Shown here piece after piece: positions 24,460 through 34,855 of a DNA stretch of 64,000 nucleotides. The translations under genes were made by a program, and so were the position numbers. Every line of letters starts with the position of its first letter. The stretch's first letter is position 1. This DNA comes from Tubulanus polymorphus. Lineage: Eukaryota > Nemertea > Palaeonemertea > Tubulaniformes > Tubulanidae. Below the pieces are notes generated by a model. The model saw nothing but the letters and a program-made list of their open reading frames with translations, ran no database searches and was not told the origin of the DNA. The DNA lies in contig NC_134034.1 of assembly GCF_964204645.1 (NCBI RefSeq), positions 4,895,414-4,959,413 on the forward strand, given 5' to 3'.

Positions 24460-27105
24460 GCGGAAGGCGCGCTGGAGGTTGACTGAGACGGCAAAACTAC
24501 GTCAATCGCGACTTGATTTAGACCTCTTTTAAGTCTTTTTCTCGTGAAATTCGCGTCCGGTTTAGCTCTAGGTAGGTATTTTAGTAGGGTGTGGTACTTT
24601 TCAGTACGAATACGTTGAAATATTAAAGGTCCTTCTGGATTTTAAGATTTGAAGACTTAAGGGGATCGGTTTGCCTTAACCTGTCATTCATTCTTTTTAA
24701 TCGGAACTCGCCACGAAAACTCATTTTAAGATTTCTGTTTAGTGTTTTGGTACGCAAACTTTGAAACGCGTATACACTTTTATAAGGCACAGAGATCTTC
24801 TGCAGTTTCAAAGTGCTATCATGGCTACCTCACTTGCCCCTTTCTGTGATTCTTTAGGAATTAGTACCGAAAACCTTTGGATAATTTAAAAAATTTGAAT
24901 CCTACTCAGTGGCGGATCCACGGGGGCGGGGTTCCGCCTTTTTTACAAATGTTTTCATCGTCATTGTCATAAAACGTACGTTATCTTACCTCACAAAAGC
25001 ATCGGTATTGTATATAGGCAAGAGCAGCAATCACATTTGTGATTAGGCCAAGGCGGCGCCTCTTGATAGCGGGTTATTCACCTGTTTAAACCTTTGTTTT
25101 AAGCGGTACCGACATGCTGCAGTCAGGTTTCATGCTTCATGTGCGGACGACCATGAAACACACGCAGAACTTTCGTAATTAAAGAGTTTATTACATATAT
25201 CAACGATTTAAAAGAGAAAACGGTCAGTTTAAATTCAGACACATTATTTGAATTTTGAGTCTTTAGACTGTCTTAGAATGAGTCTGAGAAGCAGAAATTT
25301 CTGCCTGCGGCGAGAGGGGGCAAATCTCGCTCTCTCCCTATTCGTCCCTGCGTCTTTGTTCGGCCTAAGGCCGAAGAAACGCTTGTTACGAAGCCGATCG
25401 CGCTTTGCGCTTCGGCAGGTAGAAGAATTATTGAGATGCCCCCCTTCCTAGAATCCTGGATCCGTCCCTGCTACTGATATTACGAATAGGAATGTATTTT
25501 ATATTTTCAACTATGCTACAAAAGCCATAATCTTATGGATTGGCTAAGACTTTAGGCTATGTATACCCAGAAATATCCGGAATACATTCAGATAGAAATA
25601 GATTTACATTCAGTCAAGTCCATCGAAAAAGGAGAGCTATTTCAAAAAGCATGTCTCCTTCAGGATATCTTAGTCAAACTTAAATTCTACCTAATGTCAA
25701 ACCGATTACTGTGCCAGAAGAACCATCTTCAGAATTCATCCCTTTGGCTTCGAAGCGACAAAGGGTTTCATTTGAAAAAGACATAGTGAAAGAAGTCTAC
25801 ATGACTATGGCTCATGAAACAGCTGAAGCTAAAGAGAAGTTAAGATCCCTAGAAGAAGACAATAGAAATCTACGATCTGAAATGGGGAACTTGCAATTGA
25901 AGCAAAAACAGAAATTGTAATACGAGCCGCACTAACATCCTCGTGAAAAGGAAAGAAACTTCAGCGAAATTATGGAAAATAATTAATAGATTACTAGATA
26001 ATTTGGATTTAAAGATCAAAAAGTGAGGCTCAGAATGTTGCCAGGCCAGTTCAAACTGCAGAAAGCCAAACGAACTATCAGGCGACGTCAGAAGAATAAA
26101 TCAAAATCAAAATCCCGTTCCCCACTATTATCCAGATTTAGCTTGAAAGAAAAGCAATCCCAGCTTTTAAATGTAGGGCCTATCTCTTTTGGAACATCAG
26201 GAAAATCTCTGTGGGAAGGAAAAAGGATCCCATCTCTCAATTCAGCTGTTAGTCATCTACAGGATAAATGTTTGACTCTAGTAAACAGGGAGAATCAGTC
26301 ACTAAAATGGTCATAGCTATAAATTACGTTTCCGCGATATGTCGCGGTGATCCACAGCATTGTTTGCGGACGGAGCGGGTTTTAGCCATTTAACTATACA
26401 AAGAATAATGTGTTGTGTTAAATTTCCTTGACATTTTTTGTATTCATTTTATTGAGCATTTGGCCATACTTAGCTTGTCAATATTTGTAATCTAGGATAA
26501 ATCTATGGAAACACGGCAATTTGCATGTCATTAAGTTCAAAACTTCTACTATGTACATGTATTAATAAATATTTGTTTGGCAACTGACTATGAACGTTCT
26601 CATTTATATTTCCAGAAACGTGTCGCGTTTAAATAAAAAACTTTCATCAAGTTTTAAAAAACGAGTTTCGCAAATTCCTTTCGGGCGCCTCCGGTATACA
26701 CCGATACTGAACTATCTTGAAATATCCCTTCGTATACAACTCAGAATCGATTCATTTAAGAAATGAAAGCTGCAGTCAGAACAACGAGTAAATTATTTCA
26801 TGACACTAAGTACAATGTAGTACTAAAATGAGCAGTTTTCTTCATTCAAAAGGAAGCGTACCTGAAACAGAAAGAAAATCAGTACTTTATAATCATTTTG
26901 TCGGAAATAGATTTAATGTTGTTTTCGTCTCATGCGGTTCATTACCATTGCAAATCAGGAATTATCGATTTTTTCAATGACACTATCAGACCTCGAAATG
27001 TCGTTCAAACTAGTGTACTAAACGCATTACAATTAAATTAATTGGATCCATGTGTACGTTGTCAGGGAATCATTGGCAAAGTTTTAACCGGACCTTGGAT
27101 GCGAC
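24460..27105 (+). pseudogene. Diverged family M copy, 5' part (split by Gypsy-1)
   Basis: Candidate start at 24822 (MATSLAPFCDSLG). A hAT-like MITE interrupts it at 24907-25470. Coding-like segments follow: a coiled coil around 25710-25920 (MTMAHETAEAKEKLRSLEED), a segment at 26023-26316, and from 26890 VGNRFNVVFV, a HYH motif, and GIIGKVLTGPWM ending at 27101. The last parts align with GNRFNILFYDG, YYHR and ALGIIDKVITGPFWR of the other copies. The GPWMR frame continues directly at 38600 beyond the Gypsy. 26317-26870 shows no coding signal and may be intron or decay. Confidence 0.6.
24907..25470. mobile_element. hAT-like MITE, 564 bp, 5-bp target duplication
   Basis: Termini CAGTGGCGGATCC and, inverted, CAGGGACGGATCC (11 of 13 identical). 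Flanking CTACT at 24902-24906 and 25471-25475. No transposase gene. Confidence 0.72.
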
Positions 27106-29708
27106 TGTGGCGAAAATTGTCAATATCTGGGGTGGGTTTGACCACAAAATGTCGGTCTTTGGTGAAATTATATTATGTATTTCGGAATGGCCTTAAGCCG
27201 TTCTTTTCTCATTGTTTCTTTTTAGATGTACGTATTCCGGGACGGGGCTGGGTGTTCTGCGACGATGTTTCGGGATCTTTTCGGCTCAATTTCAATCTGA
27301 CAGATTTTTGGCAGTCCTGTCAGATTCCAATTTCACGACCTGGGCAGGCACCCGCGGTGTTGGCCACGCCACATCGCGGTGACATTAGCGATTTTTCGGC
27401 GCCTGTCCAGGCCATTCTTTTATCCTCCACCTACCTATTAGTGTGTGTTCTCCTTTTTATATTCGAGACCCAACTTCTTTGATTTTGGGCCGTTTTGGTT
27501 CCGTCTCGTCGCCGGAGAATTCTCCAGCCCTGCTCGTGTTTACGCTCGTTTTTACGGTTAACTCCGGTTTATTTTTAGTAAATATCTCCGTATCGGTCTT
27601 ATAGTCGTCATTTTTCGCGTTAATCTTAAAATATTATAGAACTTAATTCTATTTCTCGCGTATGAAGTCTTTATTTAGGGTTTTATCATTCGTCACGGTC
27701 GAATGATTTCGCGTGCTCTACTTTGTCCGCGGATCGTATCACTGCTCGTCACGCTTGACCAATCACCGCGTGCGTTGACCGCATGAAAACTATAAATTTG
27801 GCGCAATCGCGCTCATTGGCAACTTGGCTCTGGCAGAGCCACATTAGAAACTCTTCTTGCTGCCTCTTCACCGTTTTACGAATCGGACGCTGTAAATCGT
27901 ACAGATCATGTAAGAAGACAATTTTACTCTCTAATTAAGACACGGGCCTCCGGGTCGTCTGACCCCGGGATCGCTGCAGTGGTTTTTGACATCCCGCCCT
28001 CAGTGAGTCCCGAGTGCCGACGCACCCGGGGGTCGTGTAGTCGTCGGCCATGGGCTGCCGATAAACTCGTCACTTACAATCCTGTAAATATTGTAAATTC
28101 TCCGTCAGTTCATCGTCTGTTTAAATTCAATCCTCTGACGATGCCAACTTAACGCTCTCGTCGCTGTAATTAGTAATAGTAATAATAATAGTATGGTAGG
28201 CCTATATCTCCTGTGCTATTTCCGTAATTTTACTCCGAGATGTCGTTTCTGCTGACCATGAAAATCACCTGTATTCAGTAACTCCTTTTTCGAACGAACG
28301 CGCGGTCGTTTCATCTTCTTGACGTCGCCTCTGAATTTCGACTCTTTGAGTTCGCGTCACCGACATTTTGAATTTGGCGCGCAGTCGTTGATTAACGACA
28401 ACGCTCGTCGTTAACTATTTGACGCTCCGTCGTATAATTCTTATCGTTGATTGAAGACAACGCTCGTCGTTAACTATTTGACGCTCCGTCGTATAATTCT
28501 TATCGTTGATTAACGACAACGCTCGTCGTTAACTATTTGACGCTCCGTCGTATAATTCATATCGTTGATTAACGACCACGCTCGTCGTTAACTATTTGAC
28601 GCTCCGTCGTATAATTCATATCGTTGATTAACGACAACGCTCGTCGTTAACTATTTGACGCTCCGTCGTATAATTCTTATCGTTGATTGAAGACAACGCT
28701 CGTCGTTAACTATTTGACGCTCCGTCGTATAATTCTTATCGTTGATTAACGACAACGCTCCGTCGTTAACATCTTAATCGTTGATTAGCTTCGACGCTCG
28801 TTTACTGAGACCTAAGTTATATTAGATACACACCGGAGTCCGCCGCGCCACCGCTTCTATTTGACGTTCGGTCGTCTCCTTTGTATGCTACCGTACATTG
28901 ACTGTACCAAGGCTTTGCAAGCCATGAAGGGCACATTCTTTTTATATATCGAAATGTAAATAATCAAGGTGTTTTGCGTGTGGACATGATGTTCCCTTGG
29001 CATCAAGAACGATGAACTTTGTATTATAAGAAAATATATATATTTAATAATTCGTATTACATTCCAATCAAACTTCGAATCTTGCGTTTATTTGATTCGC
29101 CGGCACTGGAAGGAAGGACGAGGATTTCTGTTTGTTTTCCTGCTGCATCGAACCCATTTCGTTCTACGTGAGGATCGTTCCCCTATTGACCGTCGCTACG
29201 GACAACACTTATGCATACGACTAGTTTGACAGATCTGGCATGAGTCGCAATTAGCTCCTGAGATGACGGGGGACAGCTATGTGCGAGAGGGCACTTGGAA
29301 TGGGGGTAGCCATATCCGCCGAGTAATCAACACTGCGAGTTTCGTCCGAGGAAAGCCCCTAAAGCGGATTACTCTGAGGAGAGCGGGTTGGGGGGTCTGT
29401 ATTGGCCACACAGATTAAGGCTACGTGGAGTAGGGAGGCGACTGTTTGGAGGAGAGCGTACTGCTTAAGCGCCCTTTTTAGCGACATTTTTTAATAGAGG
29501 AACCGATTCCACATATTTTATATCATTTACTTTCCTGGGGAAGACAAGAGTCTCCTTGCCGTATTCACTACCCGAGTGCGGTCGACCCAGGCGGACCCGT
29601 GTAGCGAGCGCCCCGGCACAGCAGAGTGACTACGACTACGCTACCTATGGACAACAGCAGTCACTACCTGAATTACTATTTTTTTATGTTTACACTACAA
29701 CCGCTACA
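27106..29708 (+). repeat. Gypsy-1 5' LTR (2.6 kb)
   Basis: Begins TGTGGCG and ends CGCTACA. Unusually long for a Gypsy LTR. It contains seven units of a 59-bp tandem array at 28386-28800 and a segment 27375-27594 absent from the 3' LTR. It should carry the promoter and poly(A) site; I could not place them with confidence. Confidence 0.9.
28386..28800. repeat. 59-bp tandem array in the 5' LTR
   Basis: Seven full units starting at 28386, 28445, 28504, 28563, 28622, 28681 and 28740. Each has TTAACGAC ... GTCGTTAA (8-bp inverted repeat, 7-nt loop) and GACG-CTC-CGTC (4-bp stem). Some units carry TTGAAGAC instead of TTAACGAC, breaking the first stem. Confidence 0.9.
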
Positions 29709-29712
29709 AAAA

Positions 29713-29730
29713 TGGTGGCAGCGGTGGGAT
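29713..29730 (+). promoter_or_regulatory. Primer-binding site, tRNA-Leu type
   Basis: TGGTGGCAGCGGTGGGAT starts 4 nt after the LTR end. Its complement ends in CGCTGCCACCA, as in the 3' end of an animal tRNA-Leu. Confidence 0.82.
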
Positions 29731-29954
29731 CTATTTATCAAAATACTTCCCTTATTGAAAGTATTAATTTTCGTTTGACTTGACGAGTGACGGGTTAGGG
29801 CTAGTTTATTTTTCCGATGCAGCAGAAATCCTTCTTCCAGTGATCAGCTTATCATATATATTTAAATTGGTTTTTCCTTTCAACCTTCTTGCGCGGCGTC
29901 ATTCTAATCGTTCGTCTTCTAATTCAGCTATAAGTAAAAATAGAAAATAATGAC

Positions 29955-31045
29955 ATGACGAGAGGTCGCTCACGTACCCGAGGCAAGGCAAAGAGCAGAT
30001 CCCATAGTCAGGGAGATGAACGACATGTACGATTTGATCAAGACCTTGACCTTAATAGAGATCGCGAGGTTACTCAATCAGCCTCCGGCGACGGTTCTCA
30101 CGACGGGTCATTAAGCCGACTTACCAGTGATGAGACTCGTACGATGACAGAATCGAGGGACGACATCACTGACCTTCCTTTCAATGATGAAATCGACCGA
30201 CCGAGGCCCTTTGAGCGTGAGACAGCACCGATCGGCCCAGCAACCACCGGCTATAGCTCGACTGTTCATAATTTATATAATATCAGACCCGAGACGTTTT
30301 CCGGAGACGGCTCATGGCCTGATTATCTCCAAGTTTTCGAGACTGTAGCCCGAATTAATGGCTGGAACGGACGTCTTAAAGCCGATATCCTGTTTGCTTA
30401 TCTTCGTGGTCCAGCCCGACAACTAGTATGTACACTCGTCGACGAGGAGAGGCGAGATTTTCAGCAACTGGTCAGAGTGCTCGACAATCGCTTTGGACAT
30501 GGTCATCAGGCTGAACTATTTTGGCTGAAATAAGAAACAGACGTCGTAAACGAAATGAAGGCCTGAGAGAGCTCTCGCAGGTATTAATCACCTTGGCAAC
30601 CAAGGCTTACCCTGATTTAACTCCGACTCAACGAGACCGATTAACACGAAACCATTTTATCGATGCTTTGGATGATAGAGATTTGAGAATGCGCCTTCAT
30701 CAGAGTCATAGTACGTCATTAGATGAGGTCGTGAAATTAGCGGTAGAACTCGAGGCATTCGAGAAACTAGAAGATGTTCGGGAGAGAAACTCGCATGGCT
30801 TCGTGAATCAGGTTAAATCGGAACCCCGTGGAGAAATTGAAGGGTTAAAAGAACAAGTCGCTCAACTAACCTCAATGGTGAAGCAAGTGTTGACTCAGCA
30901 ACGCCCCCCTGCGGATGCCGGTAGGCGTCTCCCTAATCGCATCGTTTGTTACGCCTGCGGAGAGCCCGGCCACATTTCTCGAGAATGTCGCAGATCAAGG
31001 CATCAGGGAAACGAGGGACGGTTGGCTCCTCGAGAGTCCGGCTAG
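29955..31045 (+). pseudogene. gag: Gypsy-1 gag with one frameshift
   Basis: Structural polyprotein that packages the RNA. The start is ATG at 29955; a three-codon upstream ORF overlaps just before it. The N-terminus is arginine-serine rich, then a helical capsid-like domain (GWNGRLKADILFAYLRGPAR near 30360-30420). A frameshift in the TATTTTGG region near 30520 separates this from the second part, 30521-31045. The C-terminus has a zinc knuckle CYACGEPGHISREC (CX2CX4HX4C) near 30948-30990. Gag ends at 31045, overlapping pol by about 100 nt. Without the single indel gag would be intact, so loss was recent. Confidence 0.85.
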
Positions 31046-34000
31046 CCGCGCAAGTAGAAGAACTCTCATTTCCTTCATTAAATCATCATACTCCAACTCC
31101 TAAAATTAAAGAAATCAGAAAGATTTATCAAATGAGCAGAAATTCAACGAGCATAATCATACACGGAAAAATAGGAGAAATCAATGTAAATTATTTGATT
31201 GACACGGGAGCTTGCGTCTCCGTTGTAAATAGCAAGATTTATAATCGACTGCGTCCTGCGATGAAAGATAAATTAGAGATGTCAGATGTTGCATTGAGTA
31301 CGGCCAATGGCTTAGGTATTGAGGTCAAAGGTCAGATGGAGATCGACGCTAAGATCTTCGATAAATCGACTCCCTGGAAATTCGTGATTGCTGATATATC
31401 AGAAGATGTCATACTCGGCATGGACTTTCTAGAATTTTTCGACTGTAAGATATTTCCCGGACGGAAGAGCTTGATTTTGGGTGATGAGCAACTGTTTTAC
31501 GGAAAGCACTGTAATCTTGACGAGAATAACACTCGAGTACGAAGCCGGCGGAAAGTTATCCTTCAGCCATTTTCGGAACAGATAGTTGATGGACTCGTAG
31601 ATGTTCAACACCATACTGGAAAATGGGCAATAATAGAGTCATCGCGACTTTCCCATAAACACCAATTTCTCACCGCACGTAGTCTTGTAGACACAGAGAA
31701 GAAATTTCTACCAGCAAGGGTTATGAATCCGACCCCGGAAACGATAACCATTCATAAGGGTTCAACCCTGGGCTATCTCAGCACCATCAGCCGAGTTGGC
31801 GGCTCAAGCATGAATCAGATCGGCATAACCGAGCTAGAATTACAACCCGACCAGGGAGAGCCTGATCATTTAGTGGACTTAATTGCGAGGACCCTTGAGA
31901 ATTTGAGTCCTACTGAGGGAGAACAAGCGAGACAGCTCATACTAGAATACTCTGACATATTTTCGAAATCGGACACTGATTTGGGTTTAGCCCAGGGCGT
32001 GACACACGACATTGACACCAATGGGAGCCGCCCTATCAAACAGCGGGCGAGGCGGATGCCCATATCGAAACAAGAGACAGCAGACGAAATGGTGGAAGAC
32101 ATGCTAAACCGAGACGTGATAGAACCTTCATCCAGCCCTTGGTGCTCGAATATCGTGTTGGTCGGGAAGAAAGATGGTTCCACACGGTTCTGCGTAGATT
32201 TCCGGGCATTGAACTCGTGTACGCAGCTTGACTCGTACCCGCTTCCCCGAATAGATGATTCGATTCGCTCTTTGTCAGGATCGAAATACTTTTGCACGAT
32301 GGACTTAGCCTCAAGATATTGGCAGGTGGAGTTGTCTGAAGAAGCTAAAGAGAAAACAGCATTCGTAGTACGAAATGGCCTTTATCAGTTTAAGCGTATG
32401 CCGTTCGGTCTATGCAACGCGGTCGCCACGTTTGAAAGATTGATGGAGCAGGTTTTGCGCGGGCTGCAAAATGAGATTTGTTTAATTTATCTCGACGATA
32501 TCATCGTATACGGAAGATCCTTCGACGAGACTCTGCAGAATCTACGGGCGGTCTTTGACCGAATCAGACGTTCCGGGTTGAAGCTCAAACCTAAGAAGTG
32601 TCAATTTTTCCAGAGAAGCGTCACTTTCCTAGGCCATATCGTCTCAGAAGAGGGAGTCGCCTGCGATCCTGTTAAGATTGAAGCCATCAAGAACTGGCCT
32701 ACACCGAAGTGTCCAACTGATGTCCGATCATTCCTCGGCCTGGCGTCGTATTATCGAAATTTCTGCCCGGATTTCTCTTCCGTCGCTCACTCGATGTATA
32801 AATTAACCGAGAAAGACAGGAAGTTTACCTGGACATCAGACTGCGAAGATGCGTTCATCCGATTGAAAGAGATGTTGATGTCGCCACCAGTCTTAGCCTA
32901 TCCTGACCCCGATTTACCATTCATTCTAGATTGCGATGCTTCTGGAGTGGGGCTCGGAGGAGTGCTATCTCAGCTGCAGGACGGACAGGAAAGGGTGATC
33001 GCGTATGGTAGCCGTGTCCTTTCTAAACCGGAGAGAAACTATTGTACCACTAGGCGAGAGTTGCTCGCAGTTATAACTTATGTGAAACATTTTCGACACT
33101 ACTTACTTGGGAGAAAATTCCTCCTCAGGACTGACCACGCGTCACTTCGGTGGCTGATGTCATTCAAGGAGCCAGAGGGACAGACCGCAAGATGGATAAC
33201 CGCCTTGGCCGAGTATCGATTCAAGATTCAACATCGACCCGGTCGTTTTCACACCAATGCTGATGGTCTTTCACGCCGAGAGTGTGCAAGCTGCCTCCGT
33301 TCTTCTTCAAACTTTCAGGGCGATATTTCTCCCTGTAATGACAGAACCAAAATTAGAAACATTAACATCGAACAACGAAATATACCTAGATCTGGGACCA
33401 CCCTGTTAAGTTCAACCGAATGGACGACTCAGCAATTGATAAATGAACAGGCAGTTGACTCGGAGCTATCTTGGATCGCGGAAAGATTCAAGTCCGGCGA
33501 CAGGCCTGCCTGGCAAGATGTCTCCAGCCTTGGGCTTTCGACCAAGTTCTACTGGGCTCGATGGACACAATTAAAACTGATTGACGGTAAACTATTTATA
33601 AGCAAGGAACGCGCTGGACATCCCGATTCAACGCTCCTACTCCTCCCGAGAAAGTATCGAAAAGAAGTCTTTAACTCCATCCATAACTCCCGTACTTCGG
33701 CACATTTCGGAGTAAAGAAGACTCTCGCCGCCGTCCATGGTCAATATTTCTGGCACGGAATCCATGAGGACATTAAACTCTGGTGTCAACAGTGTCATAT
33801 CTGCGCGTCAAGAAAGACCACCCCTAAGAAGAGAAGGGCCGCTATGAAAGATTACAGAGTGGGACTACCACTCGAACGAATCGCACTCGACATTCTAGGT
33901 CCTCTCCCCGAGACTGACTCTGGCAATACAGTTATCTTAGTTGTGACTGACTATTTCACTCGGTGGGTAGAAGCCTATGCTCTACCCAACCAGACAGCTG

Positions 34001-34815
34001 TTACCGTGGCAACGACCTTAGTGAGAGAATTCATTTCGAGGTATGGTGTAGCCCGCCAATTCCATAGTGACCAAGGCACGAACTTCCAATCGAAACTAGT
34101 TAGAGAGATATGCGAACTGCTTGAGATGCAGAAAACCCGTACAACGGCCTATCACCCGCAATCCGACTGGTTGTGCGAGAAGTACAATCGGACTCTTTTA
34201 GACGGCCTCGCTATGACTGTGAATTCTAACCAGACTGACTGGGACGAACAATTACCTTTCTTAACTATGGCGTACCGTGCTTCCGTGCATGATAGCACTG
34301 GTTTTACTCCGAATTATTTGATGTTCGGGCGTGAAATTAACTTACCGCTTCAAATTGTATCCGGTACATCCGCGGCGGAACACTCTCCTCTTCCAACTAA
34401 ATTGTATGCGATCGAAGTTAAAGAGCGTCTTGAAACCGCGTTTGCATTGACTCGACGCAACCTGGAAATAAGACCGAAGCGAAATAAGAGATGTTACGAT
34501 TTGCGACAGAGCGGCTCTACTTATAATATCGGAGATTTAGTCTGGGTTTACACGCCCGCTATTTCGGCCCGACAGACCAAGAAATTGTCCTGTCTTTGGA
34601 CTGGTCCGTTTTCAGTCACGCGCATAGTCAACGACGTGGTCTTTGGTGTTGAGAATCTCGAAAACCACAATGTCAAATATATACATTTCGATCGATTGAA
34701 GCCCTATGTGGCCGTTGATTCGCCCCTAGGTGCGATGCGCTCTGAGGGCCTTTCTAGTAGAAGATCTGATCGAAGAACCCGCTTGCCCGATAGGTTCGGG
34801 GATTGGACCGTCTAA
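30946..34815 (+). CDS. pol: Gypsy-1 pol polyprotein (protease, RT, RNase H, integrase)
   Basis: Open for 1289 codons without a stop; the functional start is the frameshift near 31006 rather than an own ATG. Domain order: aspartic protease LIDTGACVS (31197) with ILGMDFL; reverse transcriptase with CVDFRALN and the YLDD catalytic box near 32490; RNase H with DCDASGVGLGG near 32935 and TDHASLRWL; integrase with the HHCC finger (HFGVKKTL ... CQQCHICASRK) near 33700-33810, and the catalytic core ALDILGP, HSDQGTNF and CEKYNRTL (D, D, E). A GPY/F-like tail (LWTGPFSV, IHFDRLKPY) and a basic C-terminus follow; no chromodomain seen. QSDG, usual before the catalytic Glu, reads QSDW. Domain order (RT before integrase) defines Ty3/Gypsy. 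Confidence 0.95.
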   Translation: MLRLRRARPHFSRMSQIKASGKRGTVGSSRVRLAAQVEELSFPSLNHHTPTPKIKEIRKIYQMSRNSTSIIIHGKIGEINVNYLIDTGACVSVVNSKIYNRLRPAMKDKLEMSDVALSTANGLGIEVKGQMEIDAKIFDKSTPWKFVIADISEDVILGMDFLEFFDCKIFPGRKSLILGDEQLFYGKHCNLDENNTRVRSRRKVILQPFSEQIVDGLVDVQHHTGKWAIIESSRLSHKHQFLTARSLVDTEKKFLPARVMNPTPETITIHKGSTLGYLSTISRVGGSSMNQIGITELELQPDQGEPDHLVDLIARTLENLSPTEGEQARQLILEYSDIFSKSDTDLGLAQGVTHDIDTNGSRPIKQRARRMPISKQETADEMVEDMLNRDVIEPSSSPWCSNIVLVGKKDGSTRFCVDFRALNSCTQLDSYPLPRIDDSIRSLSGSKYFCTMDLASRYWQVELSEEAKEKTAFVVRNGLYQFKRMPFGLCNAVATFERLMEQVLRGLQNEICLIYLDDIIVYGRSFDETLQNLRAVFDRIRRSGLKLKPKKCQFFQRSVTFLGHIVSEEGVACDPVKIEAIKNWPTPKCPTDVRSFLGLASYYRNFCPDFSSVAHSMYKLTEKDRKFTWTSDCEDAFIRLKEMLMSPPVLAYPDPDLPFILDCDASGVGLGGVLSQLQDGQERVIAYGSRVLSKPERNYCTTRRELLAVITYVKHFRHYLLGRKFLLRTDHASLRWLMSFKEPEGQTARWITALAEYRFKIQHRPGRFHTNADGLSRRECASCLRSSSNFQGDISPCNDRTKIRNINIEQRNIPRSGTTLLSSTEWTTQQLINEQAVDSELSWIAERFKSGDRPAWQDVSSLGLSTKFYWARWTQLKLIDGKLFISKERAGHPDSTLLLLPRKYRKEVFNSIHNSRTSAHFGVKKTLAAVHGQYFWHGIHEDIKLWCQQCHICASRKTTPKKRRAAMKDYRVGLPLERIALDILGPLPETDSGNTVILVVTDYFTRWVEAYALPNQTAVTVATTLVREFISRYGVARQFHSDQGTNFQSKLVREICELLEMQKTRTTAYHPQSDWLCEKYNRTLLDGLAMTVNSNQTDWDEQLPFLTMAYRASVHDSTGFTPNYLMFGREINLPLQIVSGTSAAEHSPLPTKLYAIEVKERLETAFALTRRNLEIRPKRNKRCYDLRQSGSTYNIGDLVWVYTPAISARQTKKLSCLWTGPFSVTRIVNDVVFGVENLENHNVKYIHFDRLKPYVAVDSPLGAMRSEGLSSRRSDRRTRLPDRFGDWTV
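31006..31012 (+). promoter_or_regulatory. -1 ribosomal frameshift slippery site GGGAAAC
   Basis: GGGAAAC is in register as G GGA AAC in the gag frame, and the pol frame is -1 relative to gag. A GGAC/GTCC pairing possibility lies just downstream (31017-31043). The same heptamer class works in retroviral frameshifting. Confidence 0.8.
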
Positions 34816-34855
34816 TCTGGTTTTCTTATATAAATCTGCAACTTTATTATTACAG

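Noticed and set aside
27176-27190. LTR start at TGTATTTCGG, where both LTR copies begin to agree
   Set aside because: The target duplication CGAC and the restored reading frame place the 5' LTR start at 27106; the 3' LTR is simply truncated.
27042-27482. 146-codon ORF joining family M to the LTR
   Set aside because: Chance read-through across the Gypsy-1 insertion junction.
28386-28800. Regular repeats resembling a CRISPR array
   Set aside because: Units are contiguous 59-bp tandem repeats without variable spacers and lie inside an LTR.
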